A stretch of DNA of 64,000 nucleotides from Lutjanus erythropterus. Its lineage: Eukaryota > Chordata > Actinopteri > Lutjaniformes > Lutjanidae. Shown one piece after another: positions 54,640 to 64,000 of this stretch; position 1 is the stretch's first letter; every line of letters starts with the position of its first letter. The stretch covers positions 1,055,261 to 1,119,260 of the forward strand of contig CM034611.1 of NCBI GenBank assembly GCA_020091685.1, written 5' to 3'. The translations under genes were made by a program, and so were the position numbers. The notes beneath the pieces were generated by a model. The model was not told the DNA's origin. It did no database searches and was given only the letters and a program-made list of their open reading frames with translations.

Positions 54640-55220
54640 TGGCCAAAAGTATGTGGACATCTTAACATGACTGTGCAAAGCTCAGTAACTCCTAAAAACA
54701 ACTCCTCCATGTCTAAAAACCACTCGTACAACATGCCAAAATGGCTGCATGTGATGGATCTTCTTTCCTGCCAGTGAACGCTTCAAACTGATGCTGGTAT
54801 TTAGGCCAGTCAGACTCGTCCGAGGAGACAGAGAGAACGTTTCTCTGTCTCTTTATCTCAGCCTCTTTCTGTTTCTGCATCTCGACCACAACAGGAAGCT
54901 CACACTCACGGGAGTCACAAGAGAGTGCTTCGCTGCTTCCCCATGTGCGAGTGCGTTCAGAGCGAGAGAGATTGATGGGCATTCTCTCTCTCTCTCTCGC
55001 GCTCTCCTTCTCATTGACCCCCCCCCCCCCACACACCACCATCTAACACTCAGCTGCCATTACCCATCCTCCACTGCTCCGCTCTCCTGACGTCCCTCCT
55101 TCCTCCGCTCCCCTCGCAGCAGAACTTTGTCCTGACTTGTTAAAACACACTCATGAAACTAAACACAGCTTCTCTTTCTTTACGCTACTTGGCCAAAAGT
55201 ATATGGACACCCTGAACACT
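54640..55220. repeat. Two copies of a GGCCAAAAGTATGTGGACA dispersed repeat
   Basis: CATGGCCAAAAGTATGTGGA near 54641 and CTTGGCCAAAAGTATATGGA near 55187, both in the same orientation. This motif looks like the terminus of a fish DNA transposon; full elements are not delimited here. Confidence 0.45.
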
Positions 55221-56616
55221 GCAGCCTCAAGTTGATTTTGGAACCAGGCTGCAGACATTTAGCAGCAGAGGAGACGTCAAACACTGATGGTTCTTCCACA
55301 CCAAACTGGGAAAATCATCGGATGAAATCTGTTGTCTTATTGTAGATTTTTTACTTTTTTTTTTTTTGGAAGAATGTCCTTTGCAAATCTCAATAATTGT
55401 TCATCTGATCTACTTCACATTTGGTGGATGTATTGATGGATTGAGTAAAATGATCAAGTAGCTCCATTAATTTGGCCAAAAGAAGTTTTTAATGGAGAAG
55501 AAATTACAGCCTCTCTGCTGAGTCATCATGGGAAGGCTAACTAGGCTAACTAACTTTTTAGCTAACTCAAAAATAATCTTTTTGTTAACTTTTTAGCTAA
55601 TGCTAGCTAGCAAACAATATATGTTTCAGTGAACCTGTGGCTAATCTTAGATAGCAAAGTAATGTTTTAATTTTTTTAGCCTATTTTAGCTAGCAAACAA
55701 AGTAATATTTTGTTAACTTTTTAGCTAATGTTATCTATTTTTTCAAGTCTTTCTTATTTGGTCCCTAAAATGGTAAACAGTTTTGATCAGTGTTCCCCAA
55801 AGTCCAAGATTAAACCAGAAAATATTCACATTTAAGAAAATAAAGTTAGATTAATTTTTTTTTGTAAAAAAAAAAAAAAAAAAGATTGATTATAAGTGAC
55901 TATCAAAATAGTTGGCAATTAAAATTGACTTCAGTGAGTTATTTTTTATTCATGGTTTGATGATCTATGTGGAGTAAGAAACAGACTCCATAAGATTAAA
56001 GGTCGGAAAAACTTTTTTGAACTTATTTCAAAATGTAAGTTTGACTTAAAACAAAAAAGATTTAGTGGAAATAGTCACATTGAAATGATGAATTTTCTCA
56101 GCTTTATTTCTCTTACTTCCACTTTTTTACTTTTACTTCTTTTCACTTTCTTTAATCGATCATTAGTACCACAGTACACAATCAGTTAATCAATTGTTTT
56201 AAAAATCATTAAAAGTTTCCTTATACTAAACAATATCAAATGTGTTTTTTTCTCTTCAATGACAGCTTTATTTCCACAGCAACAGATTATACAGCCTATG
56301 AAAAAGAAAAAATCTCTATACTTAGAGATCAGATCATTATAGATTTTTACTTAAGTCAGACTTTAAGATCAAAATTGAAGAAGAAGTTTTAAGTTAGTTT
56401 AGAAATCAGGCCCCTGGACTCTGTCCACATGTGTGTATCTTGTTCTTCTCTCGTTCTCTTTTCCTCCTCCATCTTTTGTAAACGTTAGAACCACAAGTTT
56501 CTTTGGTTAACTTTTCGTGCGTGTTTCTCTTCCCATCCTCTCTCCTCCCTCTCGTCTTCCTCCTCCTCCCTTCCCTCTCTCTTGCATCATCTTGTCTTTC
56601 AGGCTCTTCCCTGCTC

Positions 56617-56652
<36 letters not shown>

Positions 56653-56730
56653 CCCACCCTTCAGCTTGGTTACAGATTGACTGGTGTGTGTGTTTGCGGT
56701 GCAGTCGACACACGCACACTGACACACACT

Positions 56731-56766
<36 letters not shown>

Positions 56767-57679
56767 GAGTGGAGTTTAGACCCGACGTGATAAAGTGTTG
56801 AGATAGCATCGACGGTGTGTCAGCTCTACTGTACGGCATACCAGAGCCTGGAGGCAGAGGGGGGAGGAGGAGTGTCTCAGCCAACCACTGAGCAGCCTCG
56901 CTGTGGAAAATGTCTGCCAGCTCTCAGCCAATCAGAACGCAGATTCCTGCACTCGCTCTGTCTCTCTCAGATGAGCAAACACACACACACACAGACAGAC
57001 ACACACACGTTCATCCCATCTTAGTTTGTACTTTATGTTCAAACTGATGAATAAATTCTCTTAATGCACCAAAACTTTTATGTCTTCTGTTTTTACACTT
57101 TATCCTATTTGCATGCATGTCTGTTTTTACAGTCTATTTCTTATTTTATGGCTAAAAAAATTAAAAGAAATGCCCTGCAAAGACACTTTTACTATATTTT
57201 TCATTTATTTTTTATAAATATCTATTGTGATTTAATAATTTCTTCTCAGATTCTGCTGACTTTGGGAGCATTGCTGCAAATAAAAGTTGGTTTCCTGGCA
57301 CAAGTATATGTTTCTTTTTCTTAAAATGTCACTGTTGACTAACGTGCATTGGATTTTAAATAAAGGAACAAGTCATTAACGGCGTTTTGCCGAGTATTTT
57401 TTGTTAATTTGTTTGCAAAATCAAATTAATTAAATTACTTCCACCAGGAACATGATATAAACTTCATTTATAACTTCTAAAACCCACTGAAGTGCAAAGG
57501 TTTCCTAAAATACCACATCTCTCTGGCTGACTTTGTATAAGATGATGCACAAGACATCTGGAATAACGACAATGAAAAACGTGGATTTTTGAAAATTTCA
57601 TTAAAAGATATAGTTTTAGAGCTGCAATGATTAATTGGCAATTAAATTAATCATCAACTATTTTTTTAAATTTTTTATT

Positions 57680-57680
<1 letters not shown>

Positions 57681-57756
<76 letters not shown>
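57681..57756. repeat. (GAT)25 trinucleotide array
   Basis: Perfect TGA/GAT repeat of about 76 bp, directly left of MITE copy D. Confidence 0.95.
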
Positions 57757-57779
57757 ACAGAGATAAAGTTGGGGCAGGT

Positions 57780-58290
57780 GAAACTCAAAGTTGGGATGTA
57801 ACACTGTCAGGCAGCCTTTTCTGACGAGAAACTGTCATTATCGAAGCCAAATACCACCCTCTCCAAACCAACCAAACTCCATTGACAAAAACAGCAATTT
57901 TACCTCACAGAAAACAGGAGCTGCTGCTCTACCGCTGCCACCATCTGTTAGTTTGTTTGTGCTGCTGTGTGACTTTGGTGAATCTGAAACATCCTTTTAA
58001 AACACCAAAGTCACATGAATAACACTAACTAACTAACAGACGGTGGCAGCAGTAGACCAGCAACTCCTGTGGTTGATGAGCTAAAATTGCTGACTTTGTC
58101 AATGGAGTTTGGTTGGTTTGGAGAGAGTGGTTTAAAGTGATGAAAATATCCTAAAATACGTTTTTCTGCTGACCCTGTCTACAGCAGTTCATTCCTTAGA
58201 TTCCTACACCAGTACCCCTGCTGCTTCTCCAAACTGGGTCAGTGTTGCTGATAAATACCTCATAAACACCCAGACTGTCCCTTTAAATCT
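57780..58290. mobile_element. Palindromic MITE copy D
   Basis: Best example of the family. CTCTCCAAACCAACCAAACT (57861) and AGTTTGGTTGGTTTGGAGAG (58107) are exact inverted copies, and CTGTTAGTTTGTTTGTGCTG / TAACTAACTAACAG and CCAAAGTCACA / TGTGACTTTGG lie nested between them. It ends near CTGTCCCTTTAAA. Confidence 0.75.
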
Positions 58291-59220
58291 CAGCAAGGAG
58301 CTGTAACATGCTGATACAGAACTTATGTGCGAGTCAACATTAAGGCTATTTAAGAGGAACATCAGGATCCAAATAAAAGCTGATTAAAACAAGATGAATC
58401 AGGAGAATAAACAGCACAGAGCAGACAGGACAACACACTCTAAACTCACTCTGAGAGCCCAAAGTCAGTTATAATGTGGGGAAGATTCAAGTCGACATTT
58501 TAATAAAACATGCAAAATCCCACATTAAGAGATGGTGTAAATCTGCAAATTCAAATCTCCTCACAGGCGATAAAACAGTCTTGCTGAACCAGTGCTCAGC
58601 CCTGCAGCTACAAACGCAAACTCAGTTAAAATGAAGGTAAAACACAGGAAAATACAAGAAAACTGAGCTGCTGCAAGAACAAGAAGCATCCAAACTGCAA
58701 CCAGACTGAAGCTCCGGGGAACAGCAAAACTTTAAAGAGTCATAATGAAGAAAACAGACAGAAAACAACTGAACAAAGCGAACAACAAGCTTCTTCTGAT
58801 CAATAACACCTTCAGCTGAGTCATGTGACGCTGACAGTAAGTCACATGACAAAGAGGCAGCGAGGAAGCGGCAGGTGATGCAGCGTTTACAGGTGTGTGT
58901 GTTTGTGAAGCGGTATGGAAGACGGCGGAGATGCTCAAGGATGGAAAAAGGGGGTCAGAGGTCGGTGATGGAGGGATGACGGCCATGCTGCTGAACGATG
59001 GAGGAGAAAAAAAAACGGAAAGGGGGAGGTGTGGCGCGAAATATCGTAAGCGAGGGATGAAGGACAGACAGACAGACAGAGAGATGGATGGAGGGACGAC
59101 AGAGCAGAGGGATGAAGTGTGTTTGCTGAGTTCGACAGCCGGCAGGATGAATGGATGGAAGGAGGGAGGAGCATATTTACCCGTCCTTTTCGTAAAGCAA
59201 CGTTCGCTCGCTCGTGTCTC

Positions 59221-59246
59221 GGGGCGGGGCGGGAGGGGGGCGGGGT
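59221..59246. promoter_or_regulatory. GC-box (Sp1-type) cluster
   Basis: GGGGCGGGGCGGGAGG followed by GGGGCGGGG: three overlapping GC boxes in a CpG-containing patch, with TAAATAT on the minus strand about 45 bp to the left. It could mark a minus-strand promoter, possibly of rreb1. Speculative. Confidence 0.3.
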
Positions 59247-60067
59247 TTGTTGTGTGTGTGTCTGCAACCACTGCTCACACTGCAGGGGGAGAGCACAGAG
59301 AGACAGTCAGTGACACACACACACACACACAAATACATATCTACACACAACAAAACACACACAGTGAGTACACACAATATACTGTAGTATATAATGTACA
59401 CATACATGAATACACACACAAACTCAAGCTGCAGCGATGGAAGAAAAACATCATTTACGACCGCAGATAATTATTATCACTGTCGATTCATCTGTCAATT
59501 ATTTTATCAATTAATCTGTTAATCAACCCCGTATCAATGTTTGGAAAATAAAAGCTTCTCTGCTGAGTCATCATGACAAGGCTAACCAGGCTATATAACT
59601 TTTTATTTAATGTTAGCTACCAAACATCGGCCATTTTTCAAGTCCTTCCTGTTTAGTCCCTGTCCCCCTGGACAACAAGACACACAGTGAGGACATGATG
59701 TACACATACGCAAATACACACATTCTCTCATAACCTGCAGTGATGGAAGAAGTACTTTGTTACAAGTATACATCAAACAGCACAGTTACAGTCATGTACT
59801 CAGCCGTGAGTCGTACTGACAGGTCACAAGTTCAAAACCTGGATCAAAATGACAACGACGACCAAACACACGTTTCATGTCGACATGTTCACACAACTTT
59901 TATAGTGCAAACAGGGAAAGTTCTGTATTGTTGTATCCTCGTCAAAATGATGCACAAAAACAAGGACGGAAAAAAGTCAAAACAGACTCTACACACAAAA
60001 TATACCCACACATATAAACACACACACACACAAAAAAAACTAGATCCCTGCTTTAAAGTACAGAGGT

Positions 60068-60111
<44 letters not shown>

Positions 60112-61227
60112 GTGTGTGTGTGTGTGTGTCCCTCTGTTCCTGTGCTGATACGATCACTCCTGGCAGATAAGAGTCGGTGCACAGAAACACAAACTGAACC
60201 GTGGAGATGCCGCACAGGCCTGTAGAGTTGACTCAGAGCGGCCCAGTGCATCATGGGTAACACAGAGATACCTGGTATCTGCAGTATGTGGGACAACGTC
60301 AGATAACAAGGAGACACTTGGAGTAAAAAGGAGATCTGCTGTATGTGGGTCATGTGACATAAAGACTAATGAGGTAGAGTTTGTGGTGTGTAAAAAGTGG
60401 CGTGCTGTGTTCACGTTCATGTGGGAAAAAGTAAAATCTAAGCAGGAGAAATAAGTGAAATAAAATGACCTGTATACCTAGAAATTTATATAGCATTTTC
60501 TCAATTGATTGATCAGTTGTTTGGTTTTTAAAATGTCAGAAAATGGTGAAGAAGTCGATCAGCGTGTCCCGAAGCCCCTAAAGTTTGTCCACAACCTAAA
60601 AATATTCAGTTTGCTGTCATTGCAAGACATGACATGTGCAAGACATTTGGATTAAAAATGGAAGATAAAAGGAACTGATGCTCATCATACATGTGAGAAC
60701 ACAAACTTTTGTTGTTTAAGAAAAGGTGAGCGAGGTACCTGCTGATCTGTCAAAAGAACAACTGAAAAAGAGGAAACAAAAAGGTGATGTCCAGTGCAAA
60801 CAGAAGCTTAGTCGAGCTAAAGACGGCGTGGAGGAGGGGGGGACAGAGCATCAGTGCCGCACAAAGACGATAATCTGCTACTGTTCGACAGGGCGAACTG
60901 AGGCGAGGGGAGGAGGGATGGAAGGATGGAGGGAGGGAGGGAAGGAAGGAGGGAGGAGGAAAAATCTGAGGGAGAGGGAGAGAAATAATACAAGAGGATG
61001 GATGGATGCAACAGGCAGCAAAGCTTGAGGATGTGCAGAGGAAGTATTTATGGATGGATGGATGGATGATGGATGGATGAGGAGGAAAGAGAGAGGGGGG
61101 AAGGAGACAGAGAGAGAAAGATTAAGAGCTTAGAGGGTTGGTAAGACTAATTAGGAGGGAACTTAAGGATGGACAGAGAGATGAAAAGAAGAACAAGAAA
61201 GAAACAGCCAGTTTACTGAGTTAGATT

Positions 61228-61233
61228 TTTATT
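61228..61233 (-). terminator. Poly(A) signal after the small ORF
   Basis: AATAAA on the minus strand, 46 nt after the stop codon of the 65-codon frame. Confidence 0.4.
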
Positions 61234-61279
61234 AAAGTGCTGTAAAGACAAATATTTAACACTGACTGTCGGCCACTTA

Positions 61280-61477
61280 TCAGCAGGCTGCTTTAAATCC
61301 TTTAAATAAAACCAACATGTCCTCCTGTCCCGAGTGCAGAGCATCAGGAACAGGTTCTGCTGCTGCTGACGTGCTGCTGTCGGTGCTAATGGGCCGAGTA
61401 TTGTTGGAGATAGAGGAGGTGTAAGCTGATACAGGGAGGTGCCACGGCTCCACACCTAAACCGGGGTTTATCACCAT
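61280..61477 (-). CDS. Candidate intronless small gene, 65 aa, unrecognised
   Basis: ATG in a strong context (aacATGg) opens 65 codons beginning MVINPGLGVEPWHLP and ending LFKGFKAAC before TGA. Composition is varied, with no simple repeat, no signal peptide and no membrane segment. An inverted CCAAT box lies 119 nt upstream (61600-61596) and AATAAA lies 46 nt downstream, so promoter, frame and poly(A) signal fit in about 370 bp. I recognise no family. It could instead be a 5' non-coding exon of rreb1 with a chance frame, or an old retrocopy, although no poly(A) tail is visible. Confidence 0.35.
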   Translation of the reverse strand: MVINPGLGVEPWHLPVSAYTSSISNNTRPISTDSSTSAAAEPVPDALHSGQEDMLVLFKGFKAAC

Positions 61478-61595
61478 GTTCTCCCTCCACCACACAAAGC
61501 TCCCGCTAAGCCAGCAGCTAATGAGCTAGCCCCGCTAACTCACGTTAGCTTTGTGCGGCCACAGACGCGGCCTGCTGCATTGTTTTCTAGCTCTG

Positions 61596-61600
61596 ATTGG
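61596..61600 (-). promoter_or_regulatory. CCAAT box upstream of the small ORF
   Basis: GAGCCAATCAGAGC on the minus strand, in a short GC-richer patch containing CGTACG and CCGCGTC. Confidence 0.35.
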
Positions 61601-62452
61601 CTCCGTACGCAGCTTAAAGCTGACAGGAAGAGCTGCTAATGTGCTCACAACTGTTTATTATGTTAAATATAATGAAAAATGATCATTTATTACAGTTTGT
61701 GTCTCAATTTTATTTGAAAAAACTGATGAGACGTGTGTCAATGACACTTCTCTTTAGACAGGAGCTCAACTTTGAAGCCATTTTTTACACATTTTGATGA
61801 CTCATGCTAACAACTTGTCACGTTAGCTAAACACACTACGCCTTTGCCTTAATGTGAAACATTAATGTCGCTTTGAACTGGAATATAAAACAAAAATAGA
61901 AGAAAAGTAGCACCAAAGTATTAAAATGAATGTATACAGGCCAGTAGAACCAGTGTTCTATGGGTTAGCAGTTAGCATTAGCATCTCAAATCAGTACAAA
62001 ACATTCTTCTGGACAAACGCTGCTGAAAAAAACTTTTTCTATGATTAAAAATATTTATATATATTATTATTATTATCAAAACAGAAGCTTAATTTTGAAG
62101 TAATTTTTTACACATTTTGATTGAATCTGATTTTAGCATCTAAACACACGATGCTACAGCTAACTGACTTTTTAAAGACTTTTTAGATGCTTTTTTTTTT
62201 TCTTAAACACGATTTACTGCTAACTTCCACACTGTAAAACATTAACCAGCCGGTGTGTGTGAGCGAGTGTGTGCTGGTTAGTGTGTGTTACAGAGTAACT
62301 GGTTTGACTGGGAGTGAAGAGGAGGAGTGACGATGCAAAAACCTGAGAGCAGTTTATGGATGAAAAGATGCTTCCAACTGTGAAAGCAGGCCAGCAGCCA
62401 TCAGAGGGCTGGAACACACTCGGACTGACGGTAAAAATAACTCACACCAGGA

Positions 62453-62454
<2 letters not shown>

Positions 62455-62507
<53 letters not shown>
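62455..62507. repeat. (TG)26 array
   Basis: Perfect array immediately left of the polypurine tract. Confidence 0.95.
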
Positions 62508-62508
<1 letters not shown>

Positions 62509-62520
62509 GCACGCACATGT

Positions 62521-62965
62521 AGAGCCTGGAGGAGAGAGGAGAGGAGAGGAGAGGAGAGGAGAGGAGAGAGGAGGAGGTAGGAGGAGAGGGAAAGCACACA
62601 CAAAAGAGAATAGAAACAAGAGAGGAGGCAGAGAGGAGAGGAAACAAGGAGATGAAACAAAAGAAGATAGGAAACAGAAGAGGAAATGAGGAGATGAAAC
62701 AAGAGGGAAGGAAACCAGGAGATGAAATGAATAAGGAGAGGAGAGGATATAAGGAAAGGACATCAAAGAGAATAGACCAAGAGAGGAGGCAAGAGGGGAG
62801 TGGGAGGAAACAAGGAGGATGACACAAGGAGCAGAAGAAACAAGGAGATGAAAAAGGAGAGCATAGAAACAAGAGGAGACAAAAGAAAAGGAAACAAAAC
62901 GGGAGCAGGAAACCAGGAAAGGATACAAAAGAGGAGGGAAACAGGGAGGAGAGACAAGGAGAGGT
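62521..62965. repeat. ~445-bp polypurine tract
   Basis: A/G on the plus strand with GGAGA units at 62531-62570 and AACAAGGAGATGAAA-type 20-25 bp units further right. It has the same polarity as the two tracts inside rreb1. Confidence 0.9.
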
Positions 62966-63439
62966 CTGATGCAGTGTTTCAGAGCACTCTGGCTGACTGT
63001 TAGAAAAAAGGAAGTGAGAGAAGAAGAAGAAGACGGCGGCGGAGGAAAACATCAGAAAAAGAGGAGAATCCAGTCAGACCAGACGAGCCGCTTCACCGTT
63101 GATCCTGCCTTACTAACCCCTGATTGGGCTGGCTGCCTGCCACCTCCGTGTAACTCACAGCTGATTGGCCGGCTGAGGCTGTGTGGCCCTGCAAAGTGCC
63201 CGACACCACCAAGGATGATCAACACCTCCTCCTCTCCTCCTCCTCCTCTGATCTCTCTGTTCTTTTTATTACTCGCCTGCTTCTCCTGAGCGTGAGCATC
63301 CCACAAACACACACACACACATGCCACACACACACACACTGATGAGTCAGTAACTGCAGTTATTGGTTAACTTTCTAATCTGTCTGACTATGTGTTGAGG
63401 AAGGCTATGGATGATTCTCAGATTCATGTAAAAACAGTC

Positions 63440-63960
63440 AGATGTAACTGAAAATAAAGAGAGGAGTCTCTCTCAAGATGCCTTATAAGACTCTAAACAT
63501 GCATTATAACTGACAACATATAAGCCAAACATCACTCTCTCCAAAGCAACCAAACTCAATGAAGAAAATCAGTCATTTTAATCTACAGACACAGGAGCTG
63601 CTGGTCTGTTGCTTCTCTATCTGTTTGTTTGTTTGTGTTATTGTTCTGATAATCCAAACTACCTAATTAAAACACAAGTCATAAAAATAACACAAACAAA
63701 CTAAAAAATAAGGCAGCAGTAGACCAGCAGCTCCTGGTTCTTTTGTGGTAAAATTACTGATTTCCAGTTCATGAAGTTTGGGTTGGTGTGACAAAAGGAC
63801 GAGATAAATCTGAATCTAACCTTTAAAACACAGAAGTCACATAATAACAATAAAATAACAAACCAACTGAAGCAGTGCACTAAGCAACTCCCTGTGTTCT
63901 TGTTGTGATTTTGTCTATGGAGTTTGGTTAGTTTGAAGAAAGAAATACTTGGCTTACTAA
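63440..63960. mobile_element. Palindromic MITE copy E
   Basis: CTCTCCAAAGCAACCAAACT, AATCAGTCATTTTAATC, CAGGAGCTGCTGGTC, then reverse-oriented GACCAGCAGCTCCTG and TGAAGTTTGGGTTGG. A second partial right arm (GGAGTTTGGTTAGTTTG near 63920) suggests a rearranged or doubled end. Confidence 0.65.
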
Positions 63961-64000
63961 TGGTGGTTTTCTGTAAGTAAGCAAGGCAATGTGTAGAAAT

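Larger units (their letters stand above)
45948..64000. other. rreb1 5' intron / upstream region
   Basis: No conserved coding exon is visible apart from one small-ORF candidate near 61.4 kb. rreb1 exon 1 begins with a splice acceptor, so at least part of this stretch should be the 5' intron. Contents are microsatellites, MITE copies, polypurine tracts and AT-rich DNA (48.13-49.32 kb is almost entirely A/T). Further CA/TG arrays: 47913-47941, 49736-49800, 49855-49896, 51096-51119, 51161-51225, 51308-51378, 51503-51529, 53019-53062, 56619-56651, 56738-56763, 60070-60130. Confidence 0.5.

Overview
This is vertebrate nuclear DNA, most likely from a spiny-rayed teleost fish. The evidence is split genes with GT-AG introns, very dense (CA)n/(TG)n microsatellites, a teleost-type NLR receptor (FISNA-NACHT, leucine-rich repeats, B30.2), a Tol2-like hAT remnant and several short palindromic transposons. 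There is no bacterial or phage-type organisation.

Left edge (1-3.9 kb): the first ~100 bases, read on the minus strand, open with an ATG in good context and look like the first coding exon of a gene that leaves the window. I do not recognise it. Beside it are a degenerate GGTTCT/AGAACC minisatellite (about 296-690) and a perfect RFX X-box (2166-2179).

3.9-12.9 kb, minus strand: a decayed NLR-C receptor gene. In transcription order it has three tandem N-terminal exons, a RING-like exon, a FISNA-NACHT exon, three LRR exons and a PRY-SPRY (B30.2) exon. Almost every module carries small indels or stops, so I call it a pseudogene. Consensus error in a multicopy locus is the alternative.

17-45.9 kb, minus strand: a complete coding structure for rreb1, the Ras-responsive element binding zinc-finger transcription factor. 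I placed 18 coding exons with compatible phases and GT-AG junctions. They total 5826 nt, a 1941-residue protein with about 16 C2H2 fingers and two CtBP-type motifs. An intact long gene next to a shattered NLR argues that the NLR damage is real. Downstream is a probable 3' UTR with a proximal and a distal poly(A) signal, the distal one about 5.6 kb past the stop.

46-64 kb: no convincing multi-exon gene. This is probably the rreb1 5' intron or upstream region. It is full of CA/TG arrays, polypurine tracts, a ~375-bp tandem repeat, palindromic MITE copies, one GC-box cluster and one compact unrecognised small-ORF unit (61.23-61.60 kb, minus).

The signals most worth following are: dinucleotide repeats placed against rreb1 splice sites, with exon 7 sitting between a UG tract and a CA tract that could pair; two perfect X-boxes 50 bp apart in intron 7; a family of palindromic MITEs with at least seven copies or fragments here; and the small-ORF unit. 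I found no RNA gene, no CRISPR array and no viral sequence.
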